In this document: one piece after another, positions 44,680 to 53,307 of the stretch | How positions within the stretch are numbered: the first letter of the stretch is position 1 | How the letters are laid out: the number at the start of each line of letters is the position of its first letter | Assembly (NCBI RefSeq): GCF_013315265.1 | Contig: NZ_JABUFE010000006.1 | Coordinates: 124,001 to 188,000, forward strand | Direction of reading: 5' to 3' | DNA from: Parasulfitobacter algicola | GTDB lineage: Bacteria > Pseudomonadota > Alphaproteobacteria > Rhodobacterales > Rhodobacteraceae | Length of the DNA: 64,000 nt | Translations under genes and position numbers: made by a program | The notes under the pieces: model-generated | What the model saw: only the letters and a program-made list of their open reading frames with translations | The model's database searches: none | Told to the model about the DNA's origin: nothing

Positions 44680-45132
44680 ATGAGTGCCGAAACTGACATG
44701 ATCAAGCTGTATTCGTCGCGTATTCTTGCGTTGGCAGCTGAAATTCCGCGCACTGCTCGGCTGGATGCGCCGTCAGCGACGGCAAAACGCAGATCACCGC
44801 TGTGCGGATCAACCGTTACAGTGGATATTATTGTTGAAGATGGCCGTATTGTGGATTTTGGACAGGACGTCAAAGCTTGTGCTTTAGGTCAGGCTGCAGC
44901 GTCTGTGGTGGCGCAAAATATTATTGGCTGCACTTTGGCTTATGTCGAAAAAGCGCGCGATGAACTGAAGACAATGCTGAAATCAAACGGCCCTGCACCG
45001 GCTAAACCCTTTGATGGGCTTGAGGTGCTGATACCAGCGCGGGATTATAAAAACCGCCACGCATCAATTCTTTTGGCGCTGGATGCCGTAGTCGAAGCAA
45101 TGACCGAAGCCAAGAAATCGGCCTGCGCTTAG
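44680..45132 (+). CDS. IscU/NifU-like iron-sulfur scaffold family protein
   Basis: The 150-residue product has the NifU N-terminal fold: MIKLYSSRILALAAEIPRTA, then RRSPLCGSTVTVDIIVEDGR with Cys42, and FGQDVKACALGQAAASVVA with Cys67. The third cluster ligand expected in IscU/SufU is absent: the aligned region reads YKNRHASILLALDAVVEAM (about 124-142), with His128 and Ala129 where Cys is expected. So it may not assemble clusters like IscU. It could be a scaffold variant; this two-Cys type is common in Rhodobacterales as I recall. A good AAAGGA site precedes ATG 44680. It is divergent from hisI across 66 bp. Confidence 0.78.
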   Translation: MSAETDMIKLYSSRILALAAEIPRTARLDAPSATAKRRSPLCGSTVTVDIIVEDGRIVDFGQDVKACALGQAAASVVAQNIIGCTLAYVEKARDELKTMLKSNGPAPAKPFDGLEVLIPARDYKNRHASILLALDAVVEAMTEAKKSACA

Positions 45133-45225
45133 AGGTTCTGGAAACGACATCTTTTGTCGCCCACAAGCAACCCGACCCGCAGATATGACGTAATTCTTTG
45201 ATGAAAGCATCAAGGAGGCGCGCCC

Positions 45226-47634
45226 ATGAAAACCACCACCCGTGTTGCCGTTATCGGCGGAGGCGTCGTTGGCTGTTCGGTTTTGTATCATCTGACGAAA
45301 TTGGGTTGGACCGACGTGATGCTGCTGGAACGGTCGGAACTGACCAGCGGATCAACCTGGCATGCTGCGGGCGGGTTTCACACGCTGAACGGTGACACCA
45401 ACATGGCCGCGCTTCAGGGCTATACCATCCGCCTTTACCGTGAGTTGGAGGAAATCACCGGCATGTCCTGCGGCCTGCACCATGTGGGCGGCGTGACGCT
45501 GGCCGACAATCAGGATCGCTTTGACATGCTGGTCGCGGAACGCGCCAAGCATCGCTATATGGGCCTGGAAACCGAAATCGTCACCCCCGAAGAAATCGCC
45601 AAGATCGCGCCGATCACCAATCTGGATGGCATCGTGGGCGGGTTGTTCGACCCACTGGATGGTCACCTTGACCCGTCGGGCACGACCCACGCCTATGCCA
45701 AGGCCGCGCGGATGAACGGCGCGCAGATCGAACTGCACTGCAAGGTCATCGAGACCAACCAGCGCCCCGATGGCACCTGGGATGTGGTCACAGATAAGGG
45801 CACAATCCATGCCGAACATATCGTCAACGCCGCAGGCCTTTGGGCGCGCGAAGTGGGCGCAATGGCGGGCATCTATTTCCCGCTGCACCCGATGGAGCAC
45901 CAGTATCTGGTCACCGACGACATCCCCGAAATCTATGAACGCGACAGCGAACACCCCCATGTGATGGACCCCGCCGGCGAAAGCTATCTGCGGCAAGAGG
46001 GGCGCGGGCTTTGCATCGGTTTCTACGAACAACCGTGTGAGCCCTGGGCGGTCGACGGCACCCCTTGGGATTTCGGGCATGAGCTGCTGAACGACAAACT
46101 GGAAAAGGTCGAAGACAGCATCGAATTTGCCTATAACCGCTTCCCCGTCCTGGGGCGTGCGGGCGTCAAATCGGTGATCAACGGCCCCTTCACCTTTGCG
46201 CCCGACGGCAACCCCCTGGTCGGCCCTGTGCCCGGCATGCGCAACTATTGGTCGGCCTGCGCGGTCATGGCGGGCTTTAGCCAGGGCGGCGGCGTGGGTC
46301 TGACGCTGGCGCAATGGATGGTTGAGGGCGAGCCCGAACGTGACGTCTTTGCCATGGACTGCGCCCGCTTTGGCCAGTGGGTCACCCCCGGCTACACGCG
46401 GCCCAAGGTGATCGAGAATTATCAGCGCCGCTTTTCCGTCACCTACCCCAACGAAGAACTGCCCGCCGCGCGGCCGTTCCAGACGACGCCGATGTACGAC
46501 ATCTTTGATCAGATGGGCGCGGTCTGGGGCCACCAGTTCGGGCTTGAGGTGCCGAATTACTTCGCCGCCCCTGGCGAAGAACGCTATGAAACCCCCAGCT
46601 TCCGCCGCTCAAACGCGTGGGAGGCTACTAAGCGCGAAGTCCGCGCCGTGCGCACCTCGGTCGGGATAAACGAGGTCCACAACTTCGGCAAATTCCGCAT
46701 CACGGGCGCAGGCGCGCGCGACTGGCTGGATCGGATCATGGCAGGCCGCATCCCCGTCCCCGGCCGGATGAGCCTGACGCCCATGCTGTCGCCCAAGGGC
46801 CGCCTGATCGGGGATTTCACGATCAGCTGTTTAAGCGATGATGAATTCCAGCTGACCGCCAGCTACGGCGCGCAGGATTTCCACCACCGCTGGTTCCTGC
46901 AGCATTCGGAAGACGGTGTGAAGATTGAAAATATCAGCAATCAGCGCACCGGCTTTCAGATCGCAGGGCCGAATGCGGCCAAGCTGCTGCAATCCTGCAC
47001 CCGGCAGGATATCAGCGACATGCGCTTTATGGATGTGCGCCGGATGACCGTAGGCATGGTCGACTGCACCGTCCAGCGCGTCAGCTACACCGGCGATCTG
47101 GGCTTTGAGATCTATTGCGATGTCATGAGCCAGCGCAGCCTGTGGCACACGCTTTGGGACGCAGGTCAGAGCTTTGATATCAAACCTTTCGGCATGCGCG
47201 CGATGATGTCGCTGCGGCTGGATAAATTCTTCGGGTCCTGGCTCAGTGAATTTTCCCCCGACTACACCGCCGCGGAAACCGGACTGGACCGCTTTATCAG
47301 CTTCAAGAAAAACGTTGATTTCATCGGTCGTGAAATGGCCGAAAAACAGCGTACCAATCCTCCTGACCGACAGCTGTGTGCCTTTGAGGTTGATGCAAAC
47401 GACGCAGATGTCGTTGCCTATGAACCGATCTTTTTGGATGGTAATGTTGTTGGGTTTTGTACGTCAGGTGGATACGCTCACTGGCCGGAAAAATCGATTG
47501 CCATGGGCTTTGTGCCCACGGATCACGCCAATGCGGGCCTGAACGTACAAATCGAAATTCTGGGCGAAATGCGTGATGCGACACTGATCACAGAACCGCT
47601 TTTTGATGCCGACGGCGCGCGTATGCGGGGGTAA
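45226..47634 (+). CDS. Dimethylglycine/sarcosine dehydrogenase-like flavoprotein (FAD plus GcvT domains)
   Basis: The 802-residue enzyme belongs to the demethylating flavoprotein family (dimethylglycine or sarcosine dehydrogenase). It oxidises an N-methyl group and passes the one-carbon unit to tetrahydrofolate. The FAD domain (1-380) begins RVAVIGGGVVGCSVLYHL and has SGSTWHAAGGFH near the flavin attachment region. The central part contains DGHLDPSGTTHAYAKAAR. The GcvT domain (about 430-800) includes RRMTVGMVDCTVQRVSYTGD and the folate-contact region YTGDLGFEI. Substrate preference cannot be decided. Most of the gene (about 45400-47300) has clearly higher GC than its ends and neighbours, while the last about 300 bp fit the neighbours, a sign of recombination with a foreign allele. 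Confidence 0.85.
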   Translation: MKTTTRVAVIGGGVVGCSVLYHLTKLGWTDVMLLERSELTSGSTWHAAGGFHTLNGDTNMAALQGYTIRLYRELEEITGMSCGLHHVGGVTLADNQDRFDMLVAERAKHRYMGLETEIVTPEEIAKIAPITNLDGIVGGLFDPLDGHLDPSGTTHAYAKAARMNGAQIELHCKVIETNQRPDGTWDVVTDKGTIHAEHIVNAAGLWAREVGAMAGIYFPLHPMEHQYLVTDDIPEIYERDSEHPHVMDPAGESYLRQEGRGLCIGFYEQPCEPWAVDGTPWDFGHELLNDKLEKVEDSIEFAYNRFPVLGRAGVKSVINGPFTFAPDGNPLVGPVPGMRNYWSACAVMAGFSQGGGVGLTLAQWMVEGEPERDVFAMDCARFGQWVTPGYTRPKVIENYQRRFSVTYPNEELPAARPFQTTPMYDIFDQMGAVWGHQFGLEVPNYFAAPGEERYETPSFRRSNAWEATKREVRAVRTSVGINEVHNFGKFRITGAGARDWLDRIMAGRIPVPGRMSLTPMLSPKGRLIGDFTISCLSDDEFQLTASYGAQDFHHRWFLQHSEDGVKIENISNQRTGFQIAGPNAAKLLQSCTRQDISDMRFMDVRRMTVGMVDCTVQRVSYTGDLGFEIYCDVMSQRSLWHTLWDAGQSFDIKPFGMRAMMSLRLDKFFGSWLSEFSPDYTAAETGLDRFISFKKNVDFIGREMAEKQRTNPPDRQLCAFEVDANDADVVAYEPIFLDGNVVGFCTSGGYAHWPEKSIAMGFVPTDHANAGLNVQIEILGEMRDATLITEPLFDADGARMRG

Positions 47635-47938
47635 GAAGGTCTGTGGCGTGTTTCAAAGTGAGATTCACGATCACGATAAAGAGATCGCATTAGACGTTCG
47701 AAAATAACCGAATAGTTGCCATTACTAAGTTGCAAGACGGGTATAAGTGGCAGCGGGATAATTTCGTCTATTGCGCCGAATCCATGTCGACCGAACGTCT
47801 TTTGCTGTATGCTATTTATCTGACTTATATTGCGGATGATCAGGATTTCGATAATGACTTTGATAATAATGTCAGCTCATTCATGTTTAGGTAGACGCAG
47901 TTTCTATAGGCGTAAATTACTTTTTTCACTAAAAAATG

Positions 47939-48024
47939 CCAAAGTCGTGCTTGAGATTGCGCAACTAGCGATCTTTTATGACAAATCATGCTCGCGTAAT
48001 TTAGTTGCGCAACTACGACTTTGG
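47939..48024. repeat. Short inverted-repeat element (MITE-like)
   Basis: CCAAAGTCGT at 47939-47948 is repeated in inverse at 48015-48024 (ACGACTTTGG). Just inside both ends lies TTGCGCAACTA (left copy at 47958-47968, right copy in the perfect palindrome TAGTTGCGCAACTA at 48002-48015). Compared as terminal inverted repeats, the two ends agree over about 21 bases apart from a 6-nt insertion on the left. The whole is 86 bp and non-coding. This structure fits a miniature inverted-repeat element or the leftover ends of a larger one. Confidence 0.55.
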
Positions 48025-48203
48025 TCTAGTTCGGAACCCTGCGTCACTCCTGCTAGGTTCTCTTGGAAATAACGAACCGCAAAAAGGCAAACAGGTTGCA
48101 CATAAGTCTAAAGTGCTCTTTTCATGACATCTTAAATCCGACAAGATCGCGTCAATGTCAGGCTGCGGTTAGCCTTTTTCCAAACATGGGTAGGTTTGGA
48201 AAA

Positions 48204-48219
48204 CATGATCTAGATCATG
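48204..48219. promoter_or_regulatory. FNR/CRP-like palindrome upstream of acsA
   Basis: CATGATCTAGATCATG is a perfect 16-bp palindrome, 112 bp before the acsA start. Its core TGAT-N4-ATCA matches four of five bases of each FNR half-site (TTGAT-N4-ATCAA). It may be the site of an FnrL-type regulator, or another dimeric factor. Confidence 0.5.
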
Positions 48220-48330
48220 GTGTGTATGGGCCATGTGAAAACAGTATCGTCACGAGTGGGGAGGACGCTTGATCTGAAACGCATCGGTTCGCGGGATCAG
48301 GCATCCAGATAATGACGAATGGAGGAGACT

Positions 48331-50307
48331 ATGACAGCTCAAGCGCAAGAAAAGGGCGCATCTGCGCCCGTGTACGCGCCATCTGCCGAATTTGCAGCCA
48401 ACGCGCATGTCGATGCTGAAAAATACGCACAGATGTACGAAACATCTGTTAAAGACCCCGAAGCGTTTTGGCGCGAACACGGGAAACGGCTGGATTGGAT
48501 CAAGCCTTATACAAAGGTGAAGAATACAAATTACAGTTTTGGCGATGTCTCGATCAAATGGTTTGAAGACGGCACGCTGAATGTGGCAGCCAATTGCATT
48601 GATCGGCATCTAAAAGACCGTGCAGATCAAACCGCGATTATCTTTGAACCCGACAATCCCGAAGAAGATGCCCAGCATATCACCTATGCCGAATTGCATC
48701 GCCGGGTTTGTCGGATGGGTAATATTCTGGAAGACATGGGCGTGCGCAAGGGCGACCGTGTTGTGTTGTATATGCCCATGATCCCCGAAGCCGCCTATGC
48801 CATGCTGGCCTGTGCGCGGATCGGCGCGATCCATTCTATTGTTTTTGCAGGATTTTCACCCGATGCCTTGGGCGCCCGTGTGAACGGAAGTGACGCCAAG
48901 GTCGTGATCACCGCTGATTATGCCCCACGTGGTGGTCGTGAAACGGCGTTGAAGTCCAACACGGATCAGGCGCTTTTGCATTGCAAAGACAGCGTCAAGG
49001 TTCTGGTGGTCAAGCGGACTGGCGGACAAACGACTTGGATCGAGGGGCGCGATTACGATTATAACGAAATGCTGCTTGAGGCTGATGATTACTGCCCCGT
49101 GGCTGAAATGCGTGCCGAAGATCCTTTGTTTGTGCTGTATACCAGCGGATCAACCGGGCAGCCAAAGGGCGTGGTACACACCACCGGTGGTTACCTGGTC
49201 TATGCCGCGATGACGCATCAATATGTGTTTGATTATCACGATGGCGATGTCTTCTGGTGTACCGCGGACGTGGGTTGGGTCACTGGCCACAGCTATATCG
49301 TTTATGGCCCGCTGGCCAATGGTGCCACCACGCTGATGTTCGAAGGCGTGCCCACCTATCCAGACGCCAGCCGGTTCTGGCAGGTCTGCGAAAAGCATAA
49401 AGTCAACCAGTTCTACACGGCCCCCACCGCCATTCGCGCACTGATGGCGCATGGCAATGAGCCGGTGGAAAAATGCGATCTAAGCGATCTGAAATTGCTT
49501 GGCACCGTCGGCGAGCCCATCAACCCCGAGGCCTGGAACTGGTACAATGATGTCGTGGGCAAGGGTAAATGCCCCATCGTCGACACATGGTGGCAAACCG
49601 AAACCGGTGGTCACTTGCTGACCCCCCTGCCCGGCGCAACCGCGTTAAAACCCGGATCAGCGACAAAGCCATTCTTTGGGGTACAGCCTGTCGTATTGGA
49701 CCCACAAACCGGCGAAGAAATCACCACAACCGCCGCCGAAGGGGTGCTTTGCTTGAAAGACAGTTGGCCCGGCCAGATGCGCACCGTCTGGGGCGATCAC
49801 GACCGGTTCCAGTCGACCTATTTTGAACAATACAAAGGCTATTATTTCAGCGGTGACGGCTGTCGCCGGGATGCGGATGGCGATTACTGGATTACAGGCC
49901 GTGTGGATGATGTGATCAACGTCAGTGGTCACCGCATGGGCACGGCCGAGGTCGAAAGCGCACTGGTCGCTCACGCCAAGGTTGCCGAGGCCGCCGTGGT
50001 CGGATACCCCCATGATATCAAGGGCCAGGGCATCTACGCCTATGTGACGCTGATGAACGGGATCGAGCCGACTGATGAGCTGCGCAAAGAGCTTGAGACA
50101 TGGGTGCGCAGCGAAATCGGCCCCATTGCCAAGCCAGATTTGCTACAGTGGTCCCCCGGTCTGCCAAAAACGCGGTCGGGTAAGATCATGCGACGCATTC
50201 TGCGTAAGATCGCCGAAAATGACTATGGCAGCCTTGGCGATACCTCGACCCTGGCTGATCCATCGGTTGTCGATGATCTGATCGAAAACCGTATGAATAA
50301 GGGCTAG
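48331..50307 (+). CDS. acsA: Acetyl-CoA synthetase
   Basis: AcsA converts acetate, ATP and CoA to acetyl-CoA through an acetyl-adenylate. The 658-residue protein has the ANL motifs: P-loop-like [16 protein letters not shown] (about 270), [38 protein letters not shown], and the C-terminal [14 protein letters not shown] whose lysine (PKTRSGK) is acetylated in regulation of this enzyme. A GGAGGAG site lies before ATG 48331. It is followed by adk after 4 bp, so acetate activation, which yields AMP, is coupled to recycling of AMP. It also heads a cluster with a symporter and signalling proteins. Confidence 0.96.
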   Translation: MTAQAQEKGASAPVYAPSAEFAANAHVDAEKYAQMYETSVKDPEAFWREHGKRLDWIKPYTKVKNTNYSFGDVSIKWFEDGTLNVAANCIDRHLKDRADQTAIIFEPDNPEEDAQHITYAELHRRVCRMGNILEDMGVRKGDRVVLYMPMIPEAAYAMLACARIGAIHSIVFAGFSPDALGARVNGSDAKVVITADYAPRGGRETALKSNTDQALLHCKDSVKVLVVKRTGGQTTWIEGRDYDYNEMLLEADDYCPVAEMRAEDPLFVLYTSGSTGQPKGVVHTTGGYLVYAAMTHQYVFDYHDGDVFWCTADVGWVTGHSYIVYGPLANGATTLMFEGVPTYPDASRFWQVCEKHKVNQFYTAPTAIRALMAHGNEPVEKCDLSDLKLLGTVGEPINPEAWNWYNDVVGKGKCPIVDTWWQTETGGHLLTPLPGATALKPGSATKPFFGVQPVVLDPQTGEEITTTAAEGVLCLKDSWPGQMRTVWGDHDRFQSTYFEQYKGYYFSGDGCRRDADGDYWITGRVDDVINVSGHRMGTAEVESALVAHAKVAEAAVVGYPHDIKGQGIYAYVTLMNGIEPTDELRKELETWVRSEIGPIAKPDLLQWSPGLPKTRSGKIMRRILRKIAENDYGSLGDTSTLADPSVVDDLIENRMNKG

Positions 50308-50311
50308 GATA

Positions 50312-50995
50312 ATGGATGCTGAAACATTGACAAAATCCGCTGTTCTGATCCTGCTTGGCCCACCGGGTGCGGGCAAAGGTACCCAAGCCCGAATGCTGCA
50401 AGATAAATTCGGTCTGGTGCAGTTAAGTACTGGTGATCTGCTGCGCGCAGCCGTCGCGGCTGGCACAGAAGCGGGCAAAAAGGCCAAAACGGTCATGGAG
50501 GCCGGTGAACTGGTCAGCGATGATATCGTACTGGCCATTCTGAAAGATCGGCTGGCCGAACCCGATACGTACAAAGGGGTCATCCTTGATGGGTTTCCCC
50601 GCACCACAGCACAAGCCGAAGCGCTGGATGATCTGCTGGATAAGACCGGCCAGAGTATCAATGCGGCGATCTCGCTTGAAGTGGACGATGCCGCAATGGT
50701 CACCCGTATATCGGGTCGTTATACCTGTGCAAACTGCGGCGAAGGCTATCACGACGATTACAAGCAACCCGCCATCAACGGCATTTGCGATAAATGCGGC
50801 GGAACCGAAATGAAGCGCCGCGCCGACGACAATGCAGAAACCGTCGGCACCCGTCTGGCCGCTTATCATGCGCAGACAGCACCGTTGATTGATTACTATG
50901 ACAGAAAAGGCGCGCTGCGGCGTGTCGATGCGATGGGATCAATAGATACGATTGCCATTGATCTAGGGAAGATTGCCAAAGAGGCATCTACCTGA
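50312..50995 (+). CDS. adk: Adenylate kinase (zinc-LID type)
   Basis: Adk converts AMP plus ATP to two ADP and so removes the AMP made by acetyl-CoA synthetase, the gene 4 bp upstream. The 227-residue enzyme has the P-loop GPPGAGKGT (about 16-24), the NMP-binding STGDLLRAAV and GFPRTTAQAEAL, and a long LID with four Cys (YTCANCGEGY and ICDKCGG, about 138-161), the zinc-binding type. It has a short N-terminal extension (MDAETLTKSA) relative to the common form. The pairing with acsA is consistent with a metabolic link. A second adk elsewhere, in the ribosomal-protein operon, would be expected for growth. Confidence 0.94.
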   Translation: MDAETLTKSAVLILLGPPGAGKGTQARMLQDKFGLVQLSTGDLLRAAVAAGTEAGKKAKTVMEAGELVSDDIVLAILKDRLAEPDTYKGVILDGFPRTTAQAEALDDLLDKTGQSINAAISLEVDDAAMVTRISGRYTCANCGEGYHDDYKQPAINGICDKCGGTEMKRRADDNAETVGTRLAAYHAQTAPLIDYYDRKGALRRVDAMGSIDTIAIDLGKIAKEAST

Positions 50996-51080
50996 CTAAA
51001 ACTGGGCAGGCGGCCAAAGGAGGAGGCCGTCTGATATAATGGGGAAAACCAACAGAGAGAGAGAAAGGGAGGAGCGCCAC

Positions 51081-51365
51081 ATGGCGGATCAAACCTCAAG
51101 TAAAACCGAGGCAGCACAGGACGCAAGTTCTTACTGGTCGGCAAATATAAGAATAATCATCGTTTGTCTTATCATCTGGGCCCTTGTGTCCTTTGGCTTT
51201 GGCATCCTGCTGCGTCCAATGCTGTCTGGCATTGCAGTTGGCGGAACGGATCTGGGCTTCTGGTTTGCACAACAAGGATCCATTCTCGTCTTCCTGGCAC
51301 TGATCTTTTTCTATGCCTGGCGGATGAACAAGCTCGACGCCGAACACGGCGTGGACGAAGAATAA
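51081..51365 (+). CDS. DUF4212 symporter small subunit
   Basis: The 94-residue product has two membrane segments (about 22-42 and 60-80) and is of the DUF4212 family. These small proteins are encoded directly upstream of VC_2705-type sodium:solute symporters and are taken to be their small subunit. Characteristic is ALVSFGFGILLRPML. The start at ATG 51081 has GGGAGGAG upstream. It is 13 bp from the symporter gene. The frame upstream of ATG 51081 is not coding, as it starts in a different purine-rich region. Confidence 0.88.
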   Translation: MADQTSSKTEAAQDASSYWSANIRIIIVCLIIWALVSFGFGILLRPMLSGIAVGGTDLGFWFAQQGSILVFLALIFFYAWRMNKLDAEHGVDEE

Positions 51366-51378
51366 GGATAAGGGACAG

Positions 51379-53148
51379 ATGGATCAGTATACTCTTAACC
51401 TGCTGGTGGTGGGCGGAACATTCGCCTTGTACATCGGCATCGCGATCTGGGCACGTGCCGGATCAACATCGGAATTCTATGCAGCCGGGCGCGGCATCCA
51501 CCCTGTCACCAACGGGATGGCCACAGCGGCAGACTGGATGTCTGCCGCCTCGTTCATCTCGATGGCAGGTCTGATTGCCTTTACGGGCTATGACAATTCG
51601 ACCTTCTTGATGGGGTGGACAGGTGGCTATGTGCTATTGGCGCTGCTGTTGGCACCGTACTTGCGCAAATTTGGCAAGTTCACAGTGCCAGAATTCATCG
51701 GCGACCGGTTTTACAGCCAAACGGCCCGCATGGTGGCTGTTGTCTGTCTGATCGTCGCATCGGTCACATATGTGATCGGTCAGATGACAGGCGTCGGCGT
51801 TGCATTTTCGCGCTTTCTTGAAGTGCAGAATTCAACCGGTCTATTCATTGGTGCGGCTGTCGTTTTTGCCTATGCCGTGTTTGGCGGCATGAAGGGCGTG
51901 ACCTATACACAAGTTGCACAATACTGCGTTTTGATCGTTGCCTACACAATCCCTGCGATCTTTATTTCGCTGCAACTGACAGGTAATCCAATCCCCGGTC
52001 TGGGTCTGTTCGGAACGCACGTGGAATCCGGTGTGCCACTGCTGACCAAGCTGGATCAGATTGTTCAGGAACTGGGTTTTGCCAGCTATACCGGCCATCA
52101 TGGTAATACGCTGAACATGGTTCTGTTCACCTTGTCGCTGATGATTGGGACGGCTGGTCTGCCCCACGTGATCATCCGCTTCTTCACAGTGCCAAAGGTG
52201 TCTGACGCCCGTTGGTCTGCGGGTTGGGCGCTGGTCTTCATCGCACTTTTGTATCTGACAGCCCCCGCTGTTGGCGCAATGGCGCGTTTGAACATCATCG
52301 ATACGATCTATCCAAACGGAACGCAGTCTGAAACGCTGGTCTATGACGAACGACCCGATTGGATGAAGAACTGGGAAGTCACAGGCTTGCTGAAGTTCGA
52401 GGATAAAAACGGCGATGGTCGCATTCAGTTCTATAATGATGCTTCAACCGAATTTGCAGCGACCGCTGCAGCCAATGGTTGGGCCGGATCTGAATTAACC
52501 GTGAACCGCGACATCCTTGTGCTGGCCAACCCCGAGATCGCAAATCTGCCGGGATGGGTCATCGCACTTGTCGCAGCGGGTGGTCTGGCCGCGGCGTTGT
52601 CAACGGCGGCGGGTCTGCTGCTGGCGATTTCATCGTCGGTCAGTCACGACTTGATCAAAGGGGCCATCAATCCGCAAATCAGCGAAAAAGGCGAACTGTT
52701 ATCCGCCCGAATTGCGATGGCTGTTGCGATTGGTGTTGCTACCTATCTTGGGCTTAATCCCCCGGGCTTTGCGGCGCAAACCGTGGCGCTGGCCTTTGGT
52801 CTGGCGGCGGCGTCCATCTTCCCGGCGCTTATGATGGGGATCTTCAGCAAACGCGTGAACAACGTGGGTGCTGTGGCAGGTATGACAACAGGTCTGGTTG
52901 TCACACTGGTCTATATCTTCCTGCACAAAGGTTGGTTGTTCGTGGCAAGCACGGCCAGCTTCAGCGATGCCGATCCCCTGCTGTTGTCGATCAAATCGAC
53001 ATCCTTCGGGGCCGTGGGCGCCATGCTGAACTTCCTTGTGGCTTATGTCGTGTCTTTCATGACAGAAGAACCACCAGAAGAGATCCAGGAACTGGTCGAA
53101 AGTGTTCGTATCCCACGTGGTGCGGCAGCGGCAACAGCCGATCACTAA
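51379..53148 (+). CDS. Sodium:solute symporter (VC_2705 family, probable acetate carrier)
   Basis: The 589-residue protein is a sodium:solute symporter of the SSS family with about 13 membrane segments. Diagnostic sequences are FYAAGRGIHPVTNGMATAAD, LIAFTGYDNSTFLMGWTGGY, FAYAVFGGMKGVTYTQV and LAAALSTAAGLLLAISSSVS. A loop of about 70 residues near 310-375 includes a DKNGDGRI-like acidic segment (EDKNGDGRIQFYND), which resembles an EF-hand-type calcium loop. Members with DUF4212 next to acs are usually annotated as acetate or cation/acetate symporters; the substrate here is inferred from the acsA link. A strong terminator follows. Confidence 0.85.
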   Translation: MDQYTLNLLVVGGTFALYIGIAIWARAGSTSEFYAAGRGIHPVTNGMATAADWMSAASFISMAGLIAFTGYDNSTFLMGWTGGYVLLALLLAPYLRKFGKFTVPEFIGDRFYSQTARMVAVVCLIVASVTYVIGQMTGVGVAFSRFLEVQNSTGLFIGAAVVFAYAVFGGMKGVTYTQVAQYCVLIVAYTIPAIFISLQLTGNPIPGLGLFGTHVESGVPLLTKLDQIVQELGFASYTGHHGNTLNMVLFTLSLMIGTAGLPHVIIRFFTVPKVSDARWSAGWALVFIALLYLTAPAVGAMARLNIIDTIYPNGTQSETLVYDERPDWMKNWEVTGLLKFEDKNGDGRIQFYNDASTEFAATAAANGWAGSELTVNRDILVLANPEIANLPGWVIALVAAGGLAAALSTAAGLLLAISSSVSHDLIKGAINPQISEKGELLSARIAMAVAIGVATYLGLNPPGFAAQTVALAFGLAAASIFPALMMGIFSKRVNNVGAVAGMTTGLVVTLVYIFLHKGWLFVASTASFSDADPLLLSIKSTSFGAVGAMLNFLVAYVVSFMTEEPPEEIQELVESVRIPRGAAAATADH

Positions 53149-53189
53149 GACCTGTGGGCCGTTTGGTTAGGCCCACCCTTAAAATAAGC

Positions 53190-53224
53190 AATCCCGCGCC
53201 GACTATTTTGGCGCGGGATTTTTT
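53190..53224 (+). terminator. Rho-independent terminator after the symporter gene
   Basis: AATCCCGCGCC and GGCGCGGGATT form an 11-bp stem with a 9-nt loop and a T-run ending at 53224. It lies 41 bp after the symporter stop and marks the end of the acsA-to-symporter transcript. Confidence 0.9.
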
Positions 53225-53307
53225 ATGCCCATACCGCCTTTTCAAAGCGGATAGGTCCGGTATAACTTTAGACAATCATTTGAATAAATCAGATTTCGGA
53301 GATGCCA

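Larger units (their letters stand above)
47635..48330. other. Gene-free region before acsA (about 700 bp)
   Basis: No gene with a recognisable product or good ribosome-binding site is visible between the dehydrogenase stop and acsA. The only longer plus-strand frame (47830-48072) has no similarity I recognise and spans an inverted repeat, so I do not call it. The region is AT-rich, carries a small inverted-repeat element (47939-48024) and an FNR-like palindrome 112 bp before acsA. It may be a remnant of an integrated element plus the acsA control region. Confidence 0.5.

Noticed and set aside
45352-46533. 393-codon minus-strand frame inside the dehydrogenase gene
   Set aside because: It is an antisense shadow of a GC-rich coding region. 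The plus-strand protein has clear FAD and GcvT domains, and the antisense product shows no known motif or ribosome-binding site.
47830-48072. 80-codon plus-strand frame in the acsA upstream region
   Set aside because: It spans the inverted-repeat element, has no ribosome-binding site and no recognisable sequence. The start region is AT-rich noise.
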